NCBI RefSeq assembly: GCF_004361815.1
Contig: NZ_SNWA01000004.1
Location: 248,001 to 312,000 of the forward strand
Source of the DNA: Paraburkholderia sp. BL10I2N1
GTDB taxonomy: Bacteria; Pseudomonadota; Gammaproteobacteria; Burkholderiales; Burkholderiaceae
Direction: 5' to 3'
Length of the DNA stretch: 64,000 nt
The first letter of the stretch is position 1, and every line of letters begins with the position of its first letter. The position numbers were made by a program, and so were the translations under genes. Shown here piece after piece: positions 34,067-41,595 of the stretch. Below the pieces are notes generated by a model. It searched no databases. It was not told the origin of the DNA and saw only the letters and a list, made by a program, of their open reading frames with translations.

Positions 34067-34214
34067 ATGGGACCAGAGTAAGTGCTGTGCATGGGACCTG
34101 AGTAGCGCGCTAAAGCGCGAACTCGGGTCGACAGCTGAAGCGCCAACTCTGGTCGACCGCAACTAACGTTGCATGGGACCAGAGTAAGGCGCTGAAGCGC
34201 CAACTCTGGTCGAC
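34067..34214. repeat. cluster of palindromic hairpin repeats, one nested in another
   Basis: Three related units. Unit C (34171-34214) has arms GACCAGAGT and ACTCTGGTC around GGCGC-tgaa-GCGCC. Unit B (34087-34133) has arms GACCTGAGT and ACTCGGGTC around a GCGCGC/GCGCG stem. Unit A is split: its left arm lies at 34067-34086 and its right arm at 34134-34156, with B between them and GCT on both sides of B. All begin GCATGGGACC. These look like REP/REPIN-type repeats and could stabilise or attenuate the operon mRNA. Located between the DUF35 and CoA-transferase genes. Confidence 0.8.
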
Positions 34215-34228
34215 AGAGGAGACAAGGC

Positions 34229-35458
34229 ATGTCAGCCAATTTCAGGGAACAGCACAGCCGCCACGATCCGAAGAAAGGTCCGCTGTCGCGTTTCACGATC
34301 ATCGACGCCTCGCGCGTACGCGCGGGCCCCACGGCCATGCGTGTGTTCGCGGACATGGGCGCGCGCGTGATCAAGCTGGAGATCCCGCCTGGCGCGCCGG
34401 GCGGTGACGACATGATCGGCGGCCGCGACCATAACCGCGCCGACTACGAGAACCTGCACCGCAACAAGGAAAGCCTGACGCTGAACATGAAGGACCCGGC
34501 CGGCCTCGAGATTCTCCGCGAGCTGGTCAAGGGCGCCGACGTGTTCATCGAGAACTTCCGCCCCGACGTCAAGGATCGCCTCGGCATCGGCTACGAAGCC
34601 TTGCGTGCCGTCAATCTGCGTCTTGTGTACGCGAGCATTTCGGGCTTTGGCCAGGACGGCCCGTATGCAAAGTGGCCCGGTTTCGACTCGATTGCGCAGG
34701 GCATGGGCGGCTTGATGAGCCTGACCGGCAAGCCGGGCGAAGGTCCGATGCGCGTCGGCATCCCCATTGCCGACCTGTGCTCGGGGCACTTCTGCGCGCA
34801 GGCGATCATGACCGCGCTGCTCGAACGCGAAGCCTCGGGCGAGGGCCAGTGGGTCCAGACCTCGCTGCTCGAAGCACAGATCGCGATGCTCGACTTCCAG
34901 GCCGCGCAGTGGCTCGTGGACCACAAGGTGCCGCAGCAGGTCGGCAACGAGCATCCGCTCACGGTGCCAACCGGCGTGTTCCCGACCAGAGATGGCTTCC
35001 TGAACCTGGCCGCGATCGGCAATTCGATGTTCGCGCGCCTGTGCGAGGCGCTCGGCCTGCAGCACCTGGTCGGCCAGCCTGGCTATGAATCGGACCCGGC
35101 GCGCGTCGAAAACCGCGACGCGGTCAACAAGGCGGTCGGCGAGGTGTTCATCACGCGTACCACGCGCGAGTGGACTGAGCTGCTGATCAAGGTCGGCGTG
35201 CCGTGCGGCCCGATCTACAAGGTTAACGAAGTATTCGACGATCCGCAGGTCAAGCATCTGGGTATCGCGTGGCCGGCCAACGTGCCGGGCAAGGGCGAAG
35301 TGTCGTTCGTCGGCACGCCGTTCCGTCTCTCGCGCTATCCGCGCGCGCAGACGCCGCGACTCGCGCCGGAGCAGGGCGAGCACACGCAGGCGATCCTGAA
35401 CGAGCTTGGCTACGACGATCGACAGATTGAGCAGTGGCGCTCGGCCTTCGTGGTCTGA
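34229..35458 (+). CDS. CaiB/BaiF (family III) CoA-transferase
   Basis: A 409-residue CoA-transferase. Family landmarks: GPTAMRVFADMGARVIKLE near the start, VFIENFRPDVKDRLGIGYEAL, SISGFGQDGPYAKWPGFDSIAQGMGG containing the catalytic Asp, and VPTGVFPTRDGFLNLAAIGNSMF. It moves CoA between two acids, or handles activation in place of ATP. GAGGAGACAAGGC precedes ATG 34229. It lies between the thiolase/DUF35 pair and the ring-cleavage gene; a hairpin cluster and the duplicated DNA separate it from the former. Confidence 0.9.
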   Translation: MSANFREQHSRHDPKKGPLSRFTIIDASRVRAGPTAMRVFADMGARVIKLEIPPGAPGGDDMIGGRDHNRADYENLHRNKESLTLNMKDPAGLEILRELVKGADVFIENFRPDVKDRLGIGYEALRAVNLRLVYASISGFGQDGPYAKWPGFDSIAQGMGGLMSLTGKPGEGPMRVGIPIADLCSGHFCAQAIMTALLEREASGEGQWVQTSLLEAQIAMLDFQAAQWLVDHKVPQQVGNEHPLTVPTGVFPTRDGFLNLAAIGNSMFARLCEALGLQHLVGQPGYESDPARVENRDAVNKAVGEVFITRTTREWTELLIKVGVPCGPIYKVNEVFDDPQVKHLGIAWPANVPGKGEVSFVGTPFRLSRYPRAQTPRLAPEQGEHTQAILNELGYDDRQIEQWRSAFVV

Positions 35459-35494
35459 CGCGCATTAACGGCAGGTATTGAAGAGAGAGACGAA

Positions 35495-36493
35495 ATGGCA
35501 CGACTGGTCGCCGGATTCGGTTCATCGCACAGCATCATGCTGGTTTGTCAGCGCGAAGACTGGCAGCATGGTTTCAAGCAGGTCGATCCGAAGAATCCGT
35601 ATTACTTCGATCGCCTCGGCAACCCCACGACTTATGACGCGCTGCTCAAGATCGCCCCGACGGATTCCGAGGCGATGGTGACGGCCGACAAGATGGGCGA
35701 GCGCTACGATCAGGCCGAAGCGGCCATGGACGAGTTGCGCGAGCGTATCCGCACGGCGAAGCTCGACGTGTTGCTTGTGGTCGGCGACGACCAGACCGAG
35801 CTGTTTCGCACGACCAGCAATCCGGCCTTCGCGATCTACTACGGTGAAACGATCCGCAACGCGAAGCGCGTGTCGAGCCCGAATGAAAGCTGGTACGCGA
35901 AGGCGCGCACGATGCGCCAGGAGCCGGATGCCGACGTGCACTATCCGGTCAAGGCCGACATGGCGCGCTGGCTGATCCGCGAGCTGTGCGACCGCGATTT
36001 CGACATCACGGCGATGGACGGTCTCGAGCGCGACCAGTACGAGGGCCATGCGTTCTCGTTCATTCACCGCCGCTATATGCAGGGTCTCGACCTGCCGGTG
36101 ATCCCGGTCATCATCAACACGTTCGATCCGCCGAACCAGCCCACGCCGCGCCGCTGCATCCAGCTCGGCCGTGCGCTGCGCGAGTTGATCGAGTCGTATC
36201 CGGAAGACCTGCGCGTGGGCGTGCTCGCTTCGGGCGGCCTGTCGCACTTCGTCGTGGACGAGGAACTCGACAACGGCATCATCGACGCGATCCGCCGCAA
36301 GGACAGTGAATGGCTGGCCGCGCTCGATCCGAAGCAGCTGCAGGCTGGCAGCTCGGAGATCCGCAACTGGATCATCGGCGTGGAGGCACTGAAGTCGCTC
36401 GACCTCGAATGGGTCACCTACGTGCCCGGTTACCGCACGGCGGCCCTGACCGGCACGGGCCTCGCTTTTGCGGCCTGGCATACGCGCGACTGA
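35495..36493 (+). CDS. LigB-type extradiol ring-cleavage dioxygenase
   Basis: A 332-residue class III extradiol dioxygenase. His12 in GFGSSHSIM is the first iron ligand; IRTAKLDVLLVVGDDQTELF, the His in YEGHAFSFIHRRYM, and VGVLASGGLSHFVVDEELD with the active-site Ser/His region follow in the LigB order. It is a stand-alone beta-type chain: no LigA-like small subunit gene and no LigA domain at the C-terminus are present. The product would be a ring-opened dicarboxylic hydroxy-muconate, a substrate for the LigJ-like hydratase of the facing operon. Substrate could be gallate, a methylgallate or protocatechuate-like acid. Confidence 0.85.
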   Translation: MARLVAGFGSSHSIMLVCQREDWQHGFKQVDPKNPYYFDRLGNPTTYDALLKIAPTDSEAMVTADKMGERYDQAEAAMDELRERIRTAKLDVLLVVGDDQTELFRTTSNPAFAIYYGETIRNAKRVSSPNESWYAKARTMRQEPDADVHYPVKADMARWLIRELCDRDFDITAMDGLERDQYEGHAFSFIHRRYMQGLDLPVIPVIINTFDPPNQPTPRRCIQLGRALRELIESYPEDLRVGVLASGGLSHFVVDEELDNGIIDAIRRKDSEWLAALDPKQLQAGSSEIRNWIIGVEALKSLDLEWVTYVPGYRTAALTGTGLAFAAWHTRD

Positions 36494-36569
36494 ACGCGGC
36501 AGCCCTGTCCGTCCAGGGCGGGGCGCTCGCATGGCACTTCAAGTTTCTATCAGGAAAGTACAACACATC

Positions 36570-37223
36570 ATGGCTGACCAAAACGTACAGCGCCTGCGCC
36601 GGCTCGATTGCTGCGCCGTGTCGGACGCGCTCGACAAACTCAAGCTGAGCGGCGTGGTGAGCGGTTTGCCGCAACGCGCCGGTGCAGGCCGCATCGCGGG
36701 CCGCGCGATCACCGTCAAGCTCGACAGGGGCGAAGCGCCCCCGGGACCGCCGGTGCACCTTGGCTGCACGGCCGTTGAACAGGCCGACGGCGAGAACGTG
36801 ATCGTCATTGAACAGCGTAGCGGCGTGGAAGCCGGTTGCTGGGGCGGCCTGCTGTCGCTCGCGGCGAAGGTGCGCGGCGTGGCCGGTGTGGTCGCAGACG
36901 GTCCGGTGCGCGACATCGACGAAGCCGTGGCCTACGAGCTGCCGGTGTTCAGCCGCTCGACGACGGCGCGCACCGCGCGCGGCCGCGTGGTCGAGAAGGG
37001 CACGAATATTCCGGTGCAGATCGGCGAAGTGCGCGTGGAAGCCGGCGACTACATCGTGGCCGACAACAGCGCCGTGATCTTCATTCGCGCAGCCGACATC
37101 GAAGCCGTGCTGGAAGTTGCCGAAATGATCGTCAACAAGGAGGCCGCGATGGCCAAGGCGATTCTGGCCGGCACGCCGGTCGGGCAGGTGATGGGCGGCA
37201 ACTACGAGCACATGCTCAAGTAG
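36570..37223 (+). CDS. RraA/LigK-family aldolase-like protein 1
   Basis: A 217-residue protein of the RraA fold, which includes 4-hydroxy-4-methyl-2-oxoglutarate and 4-carboxy-4-hydroxy-2-oxoadipate aldolases. The Gly-x-x-Arg-Asp signature of the class II aldolase members appears as VVADGPVRDIDEA; AGCWGGLLSLAAKVRGVAGVV precedes it. Start ATG 36570 with AGGAAAG upstream. It is the most compact of three consecutive homologues. Together with the LigJ-like hydratase it could yield pyruvate and oxaloacetate. RNase E-inhibitor function (RraA proper) is unlikely in this context. Confidence 0.82.
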   Translation: MADQNVQRLRRLDCCAVSDALDKLKLSGVVSGLPQRAGAGRIAGRAITVKLDRGEAPPGPPVHLGCTAVEQADGENVIVIEQRSGVEAGCWGGLLSLAAKVRGVAGVVADGPVRDIDEAVAYELPVFSRSTTARTARGRVVEKGTNIPVQIGEVRVEAGDYIVADNSAVIFIRAADIEAVLEVAEMIVNKEAAMAKAILAGTPVGQVMGGNYEHMLK

Positions 37224-37266
37224 GCGGCATCCGGACAAACCCAGAAAACACGCAGGAATTCATACC

Positions 37267-37926
37267 GTGACGATTCAGGACAAGAACGTCGAGCGCGCAG
37301 CGAAGCTCGATACGGCGACCCTCTCCGACGCGCTCGACAAGCTCGGCATCGTTGGCCAGTGCTACAGGATCAAGCCGCGCAGCACCGATTTCCGCACCGC
37401 CGGTCGCGCCTTCACGATCAAATACGGTCCGGCTTCGAACCCGCCGGGCACCGTGGGCGACTTCATCGACGACGTGCCGGTCGGCAGCATCGTCGTGCTC
37501 GACAACAGTGGCCGTGAAGACGCCACCGTGTGGGGTGACATCATGACCGAGATCGCGCACCGCCGCGGCATCGCCGGCACCGTGATCAACGGGGTGTGCC
37601 GCGACGTCGCGCTGTGCCTGAAGCTCGGTTACCCTGTGTTCAGCCGCGACCACTGGATGCGTACCGGCAAGGACCGCGTGCAGGTCGAAGCCGTGAACGT
37701 GCCGGTCAACATCGGTGAGGCGCGTGTCGCGCCGGGCGACCTGCTGCGCGGCGATGCTGACGGCGTGATCGTCATCCCGCGCGAGCACGAGGACGCCGTG
37801 CTCGACGCCGCTGAAACGATTCACAGCGCTGAAGAAGCGATCCGCGAGGCCTGCCGTGGCGGCATGCGTCTCGACGAGGCGCGCAAGCAGTTCAAGTACC
37901 ACCAACTGCAGACCCGGGGGAAGTGA
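37267..37926 (+). CDS. RraA/LigK-family aldolase-like protein 2
   Basis: A 219-residue homologue of the preceding gene starting at GTG 37267, with AGGA upstream. It has TLSDALDKLGIVGQCYRIKP at the start and VINGVCRDVALCLKLGYPVFSR with the Arg-Asp pair. The active-site loop before it (NSGREDATVWGDIMTEIAHRRG) retains the acidic residue and the conserved WG. Clearly diverged from its two neighbours, so the three are probably not redundant: one may act as the aldolase and the others on related intermediates or as subunits. Confidence 0.82.
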   Translation: MTIQDKNVERAAKLDTATLSDALDKLGIVGQCYRIKPRSTDFRTAGRAFTIKYGPASNPPGTVGDFIDDVPVGSIVVLDNSGREDATVWGDIMTEIAHRRGIAGTVINGVCRDVALCLKLGYPVFSRDHWMRTGKDRVQVEAVNVPVNIGEARVAPGDLLRGDADGVIVIPREHEDAVLDAAETIHSAEEAIREACRGGMRLDEARKQFKYHQLQTRGK

Positions 37927-37928
37927 GC

Positions 37929-38600
37929 ATGAGCGCCATCAAGGAACACGATCAGGCGAGCACGACCCGTCTCGATTTCGAGCGCGTCGACGCGAAGGTC
38001 GTCGAAGCCGCGCGTAACGTTCCGGCAGCCGCATTGCATGAGGCCGGCGGCAAGATCGGCGTGCTGCCGACTTCGATCAAGCCGGTCGCGCCGGGCTTCA
38101 GGATCTGCGGCACGGCGTTCACCGTGCATTCGCCGGGCGGCGACAACCTCTGGCTGCACCGTGCCATCCTCGCGGCCAAGCCGGGCGATGTGCTCGTGGT
38201 CTACACGAACGGCGCGTACGACCATGGCTACTGGGGTGAGGTCATGACTACGGCGGCCAAGGTGCGCGGTCTCGCGGGTCTCGTCATCGACGGCTGCGTG
38301 CGCGATGCCGACCTGCTGGACCAGATCGGCTTCCCGGTGTTCTCACGCGGTCTGTCGATTCGCGGCACGGGCAAGGACTATGGCGCGATTGGCTGGCTTA
38401 ATGCGCCGGTGCTGCTCGGCCACACGACTGTCGAGGCTGGCGACCTCATCGTCGGCGACCGCGACGGCGTGGTGGCGGTACCGCGTGCCCGTGCGGCAGA
38501 AGTGGTCGCCAGGGCCGCGCAGCGCGAAATCGACGAAGCGGCGATCTGCAAGCGCATCGAAGCAGGTGAGACGACCATGCAGATCTACAACTTCCACTGA
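37929..38600 (+). CDS. RraA/LigK-family aldolase-like protein 3
   Basis: A 223-residue homologue; ATG 37929 has GGGGGAA upstream, and a GTG at 37923 overlaps the previous stop. The signature is VIDGCVRDADLLDQIGFPVFSRGLSIRGTGKDYGAIG, with YDHGYWGEVMTTAAKVRG before it. Of the three, this reads most like biochemically known 4-carboxy-4-hydroxy-2-oxoadipate/HMG aldolases (WGE...AA..RG..G.V.DG..RD). It would make the final carbon-carbon cleavage of the ring-derived acid. Ranking among the three is my judgement from motif shape. Confidence 0.82.
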   Translation: MSAIKEHDQASTTRLDFERVDAKVVEAARNVPAAALHEAGGKIGVLPTSIKPVAPGFRICGTAFTVHSPGGDNLWLHRAILAAKPGDVLVVYTNGAYDHGYWGEVMTTAAKVRGLAGLVIDGCVRDADLLDQIGFPVFSRGLSIRGTGKDYGAIGWLNAPVLLGHTTVEAGDLIVGDRDGVVAVPRARAAEVVARAAQREIDEAAICKRIEAGETTMQIYNFH

Positions 38601-38607
38601 CCCGACG

Positions 38608-39387
38608 ATGACCTCGAAACACGCCACCCATTCGCCCGGCCTTGCGCCGGAACTGACCATCACGGGTCCGATCGCAACGATCACGCTGCGCCGACCCGAC
38701 ATGGCGAACCGGCTCGAGCCGGCAGATCTCGATACGCTGCGCGGCTTCATCCGTGACGTGAACGCGCGGCGCGAAGTGCTCGTGTTGCGGCTACGCGCTG
38801 CAGGCCGGCAGTTCTGTGCCGGATTCAACATTGGCAGCGTGGCTGACGGCAATGTGGGGGCGAGCTTCGAGGCGCTCGCGAGCGAACTGGAGCAGGCACG
38901 ACCCGTGACGATTGCCGCAATCAACGGAGGCGTATACGGCGGAGCAACCGATCTTGCCTTGGCGTGTGACTTCCGCGTCGGAGTCGAGACGAGCCAGATG
39001 TTCGTGCCGGCTGCGCGGCTCGGCCTGCTGTTTTATCGGGGCGGGCTGCGGCGCTATGTGTCGCGGCTTGGATTGAACGTAGCGAAAAAGCTACTGCTCA
39101 CGGCGGCAACATTCGACGCAGCGCAGATGCAAGCTTGCGGCTTTCTCGATACGGTTGTGGCGCCCGCAGCGTTGCGCGACGAAGTGGATCGCCTGACCGG
39201 CGAGCTGGCCGGCATGGCGCCGCTTGCACTGCTCGGCATGAAGAAGCACCTGAACCGGATCGCGACGGGCACCCTGGACGCCGACGAGTTTCAGCGCGAC
39301 GTCGTCCAGGCGGACGCTTCGCGTGATCTGCGTGAAGGCGCGCTCGCATGGAAGGAAAAGCGCAAGCCCGTTTTTCGCGGCGAATAG
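38608..39387 (+). CDS. enoyl-CoA hydratase/isomerase (second crotonase)
   Basis: A 259-residue crotonase from ATG 38608, seven bases after the previous stop. Oxyanion-hole segments are RQFCAGFNIGSVADG and AINGGVYGGATDLALACDFRVG. The position usually taken by the catalytic Glu in the second loop reads VPAARLGLLFYRGG, where Ala/Arg replace the Glu pair; it may therefore act as an isomerase or hydrolase rather than a hydratase. Distinct from the crotonase of the minus operon. Confidence 0.82.
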   Translation: MTSKHATHSPGLAPELTITGPIATITLRRPDMANRLEPADLDTLRGFIRDVNARREVLVLRLRAAGRQFCAGFNIGSVADGNVGASFEALASELEQARPVTIAAINGGVYGGATDLALACDFRVGVETSQMFVPAARLGLLFYRGGLRRYVSRLGLNVAKKLLLTAATFDAAQMQACGFLDTVVAPAALRDEVDRLTGELAGMAPLALLGMKKHLNRIATGTLDADEFQRDVVQADASRDLREGALAWKEKRKPVFRGE

Positions 39388-39456
39388 ACAGGATGAGACA
39401 CAACGGTCGTGACGGATTCGATTTCGCAGCGGCCCCGAGACGGAGGTAGGAGACTT

Positions 39457-39876
39457 ATGGAAATCAACGATGGCGAGCTTCGCGAGCGGCTTTACGGCAA
39501 GAGCGGATTGCTACCGCCCATTACGACGACGCTGGGCGGCGAGTTTCTGTCGCTGCGGGATAACACGCTCGAAGCCGTGTACATCGGTGCACCGGCGTTC
39601 CTGAACCCGGCGGGGCAGGTGCAGGGCGGCATCCTGTCCGCGATGCTCGACGACGTCACGGCGACGCTCGTCACCTCGACCCTGGCCGAAGGCGAGCACT
39701 GCGCGACGCTCAGCCTGAACACAACGTACCTGCGGCCGGCAAAGCCCGGCAGGTTGCACGGCCGGGCGACGCTGGTGCGCAGGGGGCGCGGCGTGTGCAA
39801 CGTCAACGGGGAGCTGTGGCAGGAAGACAAGCTCGTGGTGACGGCGACAGCAGTGTGCATGATCGCCGGCCGATGA
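39457..39876 (+). CDS. PaaI-type hotdog thioesterase
   Basis: A 139-residue hotdog-fold protein; GGAGGTAGGAG precedes ATG 39457. The family segment GAPAFLNPAGQVQGGILSAMLDDVTATLV holds the catalytic Asp, with LSLNTTYLRPAKPGRLHGRATLVRRGRGVCNVNGELW following. It would release CoA from stalled acyl-CoA intermediates, as PaaI does in the phenylacetate pathway. Last gene of the plus operon. Confidence 0.85.
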   Translation: MEINDGELRERLYGKSGLLPPITTTLGGEFLSLRDNTLEAVYIGAPAFLNPAGQVQGGILSAMLDDVTATLVTSTLAEGEHCATLSLNTTYLRPAKPGRLHGRATLVRRGRGVCNVNGELWQEDKLVVTATAVCMIAGR

Positions 39877-40100
39877 CGGTGCTTCTTGCGCGAATCCGGC
39901 GTTGCGCGGTGGACGCGGGCTGACGCGAGCCAGGCAAACGGGCCTTGCGTCGACCGGTCACCGACCGGTCGGGCGGCACCGTCGCGAGACAGAAACCTGA
40001 CAGGCATCGGACATACGAACGCGCTTCGCTTCACGACAAGAAAGAACAGCGATTATCAACGTGACGAGAGCGCGATACTTGCCGGTCACGAAAGGGGCAC

Positions 40101-40440
40101 ATGAACACCCAATCCCGGGAGAGCGCGAACGGCTGGCAGCCTCACACCGTTTCGACCGACGTTGTGATCATCGGCGCTGGCCCCGTCGGCCTGATGATCG
40201 CCAATCGTCTCGGCCTGCAGGGGTGAGCGTCCCGCTCATCGAGAAGCTTGAGCAGATCATTGACTATCCGCGCGCGATGCGAGCGGCCAATGCATCACGA
40301 TTCGCGCGGCCTGCATGGTCGGTGCGGATGGCGGTAACAGCTTTGTGCGCAGTACGCTGAACGTTCCGTTCGAAGGCCGCACGAAGCCGAATCAGTGAAT
40401 CGTCGTGGACGTGCGCGAATCCCGGAGATGCGTCCGCATG
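40101..40440 (+). pseudogene. broken MhpA-like FAD-dependent aromatic hydroxylase
   Basis: Starts with ATG 40101 and reads to [21 protein letters not shown], the FAD-binding Rossmann motif, then breaks by a single-base shift at about 40222 into [17 protein letters not shown]. After a large internal deletion the text [26 protein letters not shown], then a stop and VVDVRES, matches the next conserved block of 3-(3-hydroxyphenyl)propionate hydroxylase. Frameshift, deletion and stop make it dead. It hints that the island once also handled hydroxyphenylpropionates. Confidence 0.8.
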
Positions 40441-40456
40441 CGTCATTGTTACGGCG

Positions 40457-40657
40457 TCATTCGAGAATGCGCTGTTCGATCCGTGCGATTAGCTCGTCGA
40501 GCGCGCGAGGTCGCGAGAGTCGATCCTGCAGGCTGTCTGCCAGCATGGCCGGCAACTGGTCAGCCGGAGACGCCAGCGCGGCCCTGGCAGCCTCGATCGA
40601 TGCACGCCGGCCTTGCGGCAACACAACGCCGAACTCGTAGAGCAAGCCGCGAACTAG
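40457..40657 (-). pseudogene. fragment of an IS110-family transposase
   Basis: On the minus strand, LLYEFGVVLPQGRRASIEAARAAL followed by a coiled helix ending ALDELIARIEQRILE matches the middle of IS110/IS1111 transposases, between the DEDD and transposase-20 domains. Neither flanking domain is present. It is a relic of about 65 codons, next to the toxin gene's 3' end. Confidence 0.65.
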
Positions 40658-40983
40658 GCAGATCGAAGTAGCCGCCGATGAAGCAGGGATGTGAGATCCA
40701 TGCGCGAATCGCACACTATGTGGACATAGACCATCTCATCTGCAATCTGATAAATCACCCGGTTCGAGCCGGAGATTGCCTGCCGAAACTGTGTCATATT
40801 GAGTTCACGCAACTCGTCGACCCGACTGCCGGAATCAGGGAAATCGGCCAACCGGCGAATCGTCTGTTTGAGGGTCGAGTAAGTCTGGCTCCACGTGATC
40901 TGCCCGAACTGGCTGACGACATAGCGCCGGATCTCGCGAATGTCGTCTTCCGCGGACCCGAGGATAACAACCCGATGCGTCAT
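40654..40983 (-). CDS. RelE/ParE-family toxin
   Basis: A 109-residue toxin-type protein. MTHRVVILGSAEDDIREIRRYVVSQFG is the ParE/RelE first helix pair; RELNMTQFRQAISGSNRVIYQIADEMVYVHIVCDSRMD is the beta-sheet core, with RvIYqi and a C-terminal Arg as usual. It overlaps the antitoxin by 4 bases (40980-40983). Target is either ribosome-bound mRNA (RelE) or gyrase (ParE); the sequence does not decide. The 3' end touches an IS110 relic but the toxin itself seems complete. Confidence 0.85.
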   Translation of the reverse strand: MTHRVVILGSAEDDIREIRRYVVSQFGQITWSQTYSTLKQTIRRLADFPDSGSRVDELRELNMTQFRQAISGSNRVIYQIADEMVYVHIVCDSRMDLTSLLHRRLLRSA

Positions 40984-41246
40984 TCGGGCCGGTCCAGATC
41001 GGCGAAGACGTCCTCAGCGGCCCTGAATTTCCCTTGCTGGATTTCCTTCGAACCCATCGCGAGAATTTTCAGGAGCGCCATGGTCTGTTCCTGTTCCTCA
41101 TAACTGTGCACGTCCATGACCACCAGTTTCGCTTCGCCGTTCTGCGTGATCAGCAGCGGCTGGCGACTCTCCGCAATCTCGCTGACAATCTGCGCAGCAT
41201 GACTTTTGAGGTAGCTGATCGGTTTGATCTGAGACGAAAATTTCAT
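40980..41246 (-). CDS. Phd/YefM-family antitoxin
   Basis: An 88-residue antitoxin from ATG 41246 with AGGA upstream (a TTG at 41261 is the alternative). ISYLKSHAAQIVSEIAESRQPLLITQNGEAKLVVMDVHSYEEQEQ is the Phd/YefM DNA-binding fold; the C-terminal helix (MALLKILAMGSKEIQQGKFRAAEDVFADL) binds and neutralises the toxin. Operon with the RelE/ParE gene, presumably autorepressed by the complex. Confidence 0.88.
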   Translation of the reverse strand: MKFSSQIKPISYLKSHAAQIVSEIAESRQPLLITQNGEAKLVVMDVHSYEEQEQTMALLKILAMGSKEIQQGKFRAAEDVFADLDRPE

Positions 41247-41424
41247 GGTGTAGTCCTGCAATGAACATAGATCGGACTGATTTTAGTCCGAATATAGACC
41301 GCAGTCCACGACCAAACCGTCGTGACGACGGAATCCAGTGCTGTCCGGGGTGACATTGATTTTCGTGCGAATTTCCGGTTAATTCGATTGAGGCTACATA
41401 CGGGCTAGCAAGCCGGCCCTAATA

Positions 41425-41590
41425 AATACCTGTTCTGAATCACCTCTCGGTCTACAGCCAGGAAGACCTCAACGCTGTCGCGGATAGCCTCAACAGCAGA
41501 CCTCGCGCCACCCATGCGTTTCATTCGCCATTCGAAATCTTTGCTGCCAGCCTCGCCGCCGCTTCTCTACCGGATGCTTCCATTCACTGA
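41425..41590 (+). pseudogene. C-terminal remnant of an IS30-family transposase
   Basis: The phase beginning in the LNHLSVYSQEDLNAVADSLNSRPR stretch and ending SPFEIFAASLAAASLPDASIH then stop matches the last 50 residues of IS30 transposases. Upstream, the NKYLF block is out of phase, so a deletion or frameshift separates it. No complete IS30 is present. The group II intron begins directly after the stop codon. Confidence 0.75.
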
Positions 41591-41595
41591 CCGCT

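Noticed and set aside
34067..34214. Possible small CRISPR array from the repeated GCATGGGACC units
   Set aside because: Units are palindromic hairpins of differing sequence, with no regular spacers and no cas genes; they fit REP-type repeats.
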